A stretch of 8,092 nt of DNA. Origin: Bacteroidales bacterium. GTDB lineage: Bacteria > Bacteroidota > Bacteroidia > Bacteroidales > P3. Position numbers and translations under genes: made by a program. Below the pieces are notes generated by a model that had not been told where the DNA came from, did no database searches, and saw nothing but the letters and a program-made list of their open reading frames with translations. The stretch covers positions 1 to 8,092 of the forward strand of contig JALNVJ010000065.1 in NCBI GenBank assembly GCA_023227645.1. The letters are read 5' to 3'. Positions 6,537 through 8,092 of this stretch are shown one piece after another. Every line of letters begins with the position of its first letter. The first letter of the stretch is position 1.

Positions 6537-6565
6537 CATCTTGAAAATCGAGACAATAATAGTTT

Positions 6566-6577
6566 TTAAATATAAAA
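6566..6577 (+). repeat. Leader repeat, copy 1
   Basis: TTAAATATAAAA lies 11 nt before the ATG of the first TonB gene and recurs exactly at 7532-7543, 10 nt before the ATG of the second. An 8-mer GACAATAA precedes both copies (6552-6559 and 7515-7522). The shared words suggest the duplication included the 5' leader, or that the A/T-rich word helps translation start in a phylum without Shine-Dalgarno use. Confidence 0.55.
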
Positions 6578-6588
6578 CTTAAAACGAA

Positions 6589-7284
6589 ATGGAATTAAAG
6601 AAAACCGATAAAGCAAACCTAGAGAATAAGAAAGCTCTTTTTATTCAATTAGGTTTAGTTGTTGCCCTAACAGTGGTGATATTTGCTTTTGAATACAAGA
6701 CCTACGATACAAAAGAATCGACAATTGTTCAAAGAGAAGCGATTCAAGAGGTAGATGAAGTGGTAATTGCAACCCAAGAAGAAGCACCACCACCCCCACC
6801 AGAAGAGATACCTCAGGCAGAAACAACAGAATTTGAAATTATTGATGACTCTAAAACAATTGAAAGAGAATTTAATATTTCAAGTTTCCAACAAACATCT
6901 AATGTTTCAGCTTCTGTTGCAAAAGTAGAAATTAAGATAGAAGAAGAAGAAGTTCAAGAAGAAAAAGTTATCTTTACAGTTGTTGAACAAGAAGCTTCAT
7001 TCCCTGGAGGAATTCAAAAACTAAATGAATACTTAGGTAAATCAATCAAATACCCACAACAAGCAAAAGAAACAGGAACAAAGGGAAGAGTTATGCTAAC
7101 CTTCGTTGTTGAAAGAGACGGATCAATCACCGACATTAAAGTTCTTCGTGATATTGGTTCAGGCTGTGGTGAAGAAGCAAAAAGAGTTGTTAAGGAAATG
7201 CCAAAATGGCAACCTGCTAAGCAAAGAGGAAAAGCTGTAAGACAACAATTCGTTCTTCCAGTATCATTTAACCTACAAGGATAG
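6589..7284 (+). CDS. TonB-family energy transducer, first tandem copy
   Basis: A complete 231-residue TonB-type protein. TonB couples the proton motive force, through ExbB/ExbD, to outer-membrane TonB-dependent (SusC-like) receptors. The layout is standard: a short cytoplasmic N-terminus rich in lysine, one membrane anchor at about 16-34, and a periplasmic linker with a short proline run (67-71, PPPPP) and many glutamates. The TonB C-terminal domain covers about 138-229, with FPGG at 138-141, YP at 155-156, the 'GRVMLTFVVERDGSI' strand and MPKW at 204-207. The linker is short and acidic, so the reach across the periplasm is limited; Bacteroidota genomes carry many such TonB paralogues with different partners. 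No ExbB/ExbD or receptor gene is in the window. The gene has its own promoter, no Shine-Dalgarno sequence and an intrinsic terminator 32 nt after the stop. A paralogue follows in tandem at 7554. Confidence 0.93.
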   Translation: MELKKTDKANLENKKALFIQLGLVVALTVVIFAFEYKTYDTKESTIVQREAIQEVDEVVIATQEEAPPPPPEEIPQAETTEFEIIDDSKTIEREFNISSFQQTSNVSASVAKVEIKIEEEEVQEEKVIFTVVEQEASFPGGIQKLNEYLGKSIKYPQQAKETGTKGRVMLTFVVERDGSITDIKVLRDIGSGCGEEAKRVVKEMPKWQPAKQRGKAVRQQFVLPVSFNLQG

Positions 7285-7316
7285 TAAATACTCATTATAC
7301 CTTTCCTTTTTTAAAG

Positions 7317-7353
7317 AAACATCAAGCAATTAATAGTGCTTGATGTTTTTTTA
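7317..7353 (+). terminator. Intrinsic terminator of the first TonB gene
   Basis: A 12-bp perfect stem pairs 7317-7328 (AAACATCAAGCA) with 7337-7348 across an 8-nt A/T-rich loop. It is followed by a T run (7346-7352). It starts 32 nt after the TonB stop. This is a textbook rho-independent terminator and argues that the second TonB gene needs its own promoter. Confidence 0.9.
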
Positions 7354-7531
7354 TTGTATTTTTCTATCTTTATTTGAGTAGATTATTTTTATTAAATAAC
7401 AATAATAATGAAAATTGTTCCGTTTAAGAATGAGAAGCTACCAAAACTAAGAGATTATAACTTCCAAAACATAATATTACTATTAAATAAGTTCTGAAGC
7501 TTACATCATTTTAAGGACAATAAATTAGATG

Positions 7532-7543
7532 TTAAATATAAAA
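7532..7543 (+). repeat. Leader repeat, copy 2
   Basis: Second exact copy of TTAAATATAAAA, 10 nt upstream of the second TonB ATG, with GACAATAA at 7515-7522 before it. No clear TTFG-like -33 or exact -7 promoter element was found near this copy, unlike the first TonB gene. Confidence 0.55.
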
Positions 7544-7553
7544 TTTCAGAAAA

Positions 7554-8092
7554 ATGGAAGCAAAGAAAACCAACAAAGCAAATCTTGAAAGCAAGAAAGC
7601 TTTATTCGTTCAAGTAGGTTTGATTGTGGCACTAAGCCTAACAATCTACGCATTTGAGTATAAATCTTTTGAGAAAAACGAATCTTTCGTATTGCAAAGG
7701 CAAGCAATCACACCTCTTGATGATATTGTCATAACTATTAATGAAGATACTCCTCCATTACCTCCCGATAAGGTCCCTGCACCGGAATCAACTGAATTTA
7801 ATATTGTTGATGACGATATCAAAATTAAAAATGAGTATAAACTAGAAAATTTAATTGTTGATAAGAATATTGGAGCTACAATTATGAAGATTGAGATTAA
7901 AGGAGATGAAGAAAAGGTTCTTGAAGATGAAAATACTCCTTTTAAAGTAGTTGAACAAGAAGCTGAATTCCCTGGAGGATATGGTAAGCTTATTGAATAC
8001 TTAGCTAAATCAATACAATATCCACAACAAGCTTTAGAAACAGGAACAAAAGGAGGAGTTATGCTAACCTTCGTTGTTGAGAGAGATGGATC
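7554..8092 (+). CDS. TonB-family energy transducer, second tandem copy (partial, 3' end outside window)
   Basis: An open frame starts at the ATG at 7554 and runs off the right edge after 179 full codons. The translation begins MEAKKTNKANLESKKAL, closely matching the first copy. It has a membrane anchor at about 16-34, a short proline patch (PPLPP, about 67-71) and an acidic linker. The start of the TonB C-terminal domain, FPGG, is at about 139-142, followed by YPQQA and 'VMLTFVVERDG'. The role should be that of the first copy: ExbB/ExbD-driven energisation of outer-membrane receptors. The linker differs clearly between copies, while the membrane anchor and C-terminal domain are close, which suggests duplication followed by linker divergence and possibly different receptor partners. 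No Shine-Dalgarno sequence is seen. The upstream leader shares TTAAATATAAAA and GACAATAA with the first copy. A full-length copy would be about 230 residues; the missing part should contain MPKW. Confidence 0.92.
   Translation, partial: MEAKKTNKANLESKKALFVQVGLIVALSLTIYAFEYKSFEKNESFVLQRQAITPLDDIVITINEDTPPLPPDKVPAPESTEFNIVDDDIKIKNEYKLENLIVDKNIGATIMKIEIKGDEEKVLEDENTPFKVVEQEAEFPGGYGKLIEYLAKSIQYPQQALETGTKGGVMLTFVVERDG

Noticed and set aside
6641..6826. Minus-strand open frame inside the first TonB gene
   Set aside because: Shadow of the TonB anchor and linker; the leucine/valine-rich translation comes from Glu/Pro codons read backwards.
7014..7295. Minus-strand open frame over the TonB C-terminal domain
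   Set aside because: Shadow of a conserved domain on the plus strand, and it crosses the TonB stop with no promoter or homology.
1..8092. tRNA or rRNA genes, CRISPR arrays, insertion sequences, phage or defence genes
   Set aside because: No cloverleaf, rRNA signature, regularly spaced repeats, transposase or recognisable defence domain was seen on either strand.

Overview
The window looks like chromosomal DNA of a low-GC member of the Bacteroidota, probably near the Bacteroidales. This is inferred from several signs. The base composition is AT-rich. Several genes are preceded by the phylum's TAnnTTTG-type -7 promoter element instead of an E. coli-style promoter, and most starts lack a Shine-Dalgarno sequence. 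The gene families also fit: a three-part nucleoside kinase, a DUF6427-like membrane protein, and single-TM TonB proteins with the 'FPGG...MPKW' C-terminal domain. I cannot name a genus.

The genes form two divergent blocks around a promoter region at about 3821-3972. Leftward (minus strand) run a DUF6427-like multi-pass membrane protein, purQ (purine synthesis), a strong hairpin terminator, rnhB (RNase HII), and an ankyrin-repeat protein whose ATG lies 1 nt after the rnhB stop. The ankyrin protein is built from two copies of a four-repeat module. Positions 1-330 hold no convincing gene, only a palindrome, short simple-repeat words and a possible promoter pointing out of the window.

Rightward (plus strand) run tcdA (tRNA ct6A dehydratase) and a TGS/SAD/uridine-kinase-like nucleoside kinase. 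These two overlap by 7 nt, and an unusually canonical ribosome binding site sits inside the end of tcdA. They are followed by two tandem TonB-family energy transducers. The first TonB gene is complete, with its own -33/-7 promoter and a clear intrinsic terminator. The second is cut by the right edge of the window. The pair shares leader words as well as protein sequence, and the two genes are nearly identical at nucleotide level in part of the C-terminal domain.

Functionally this is mostly housekeeping (purine synthesis, RNA:DNA hybrid removal, tRNA modification, nucleoside phosphorylation) next to envelope functions (TonB). I see no defence system, phage, CRISPR array, insertion sequence or new multi-gene machine. 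The most interesting items are the tandem TonB duplication and its spacer, the internally duplicated ankyrin protein, and a few short unexplained open frames between genes.
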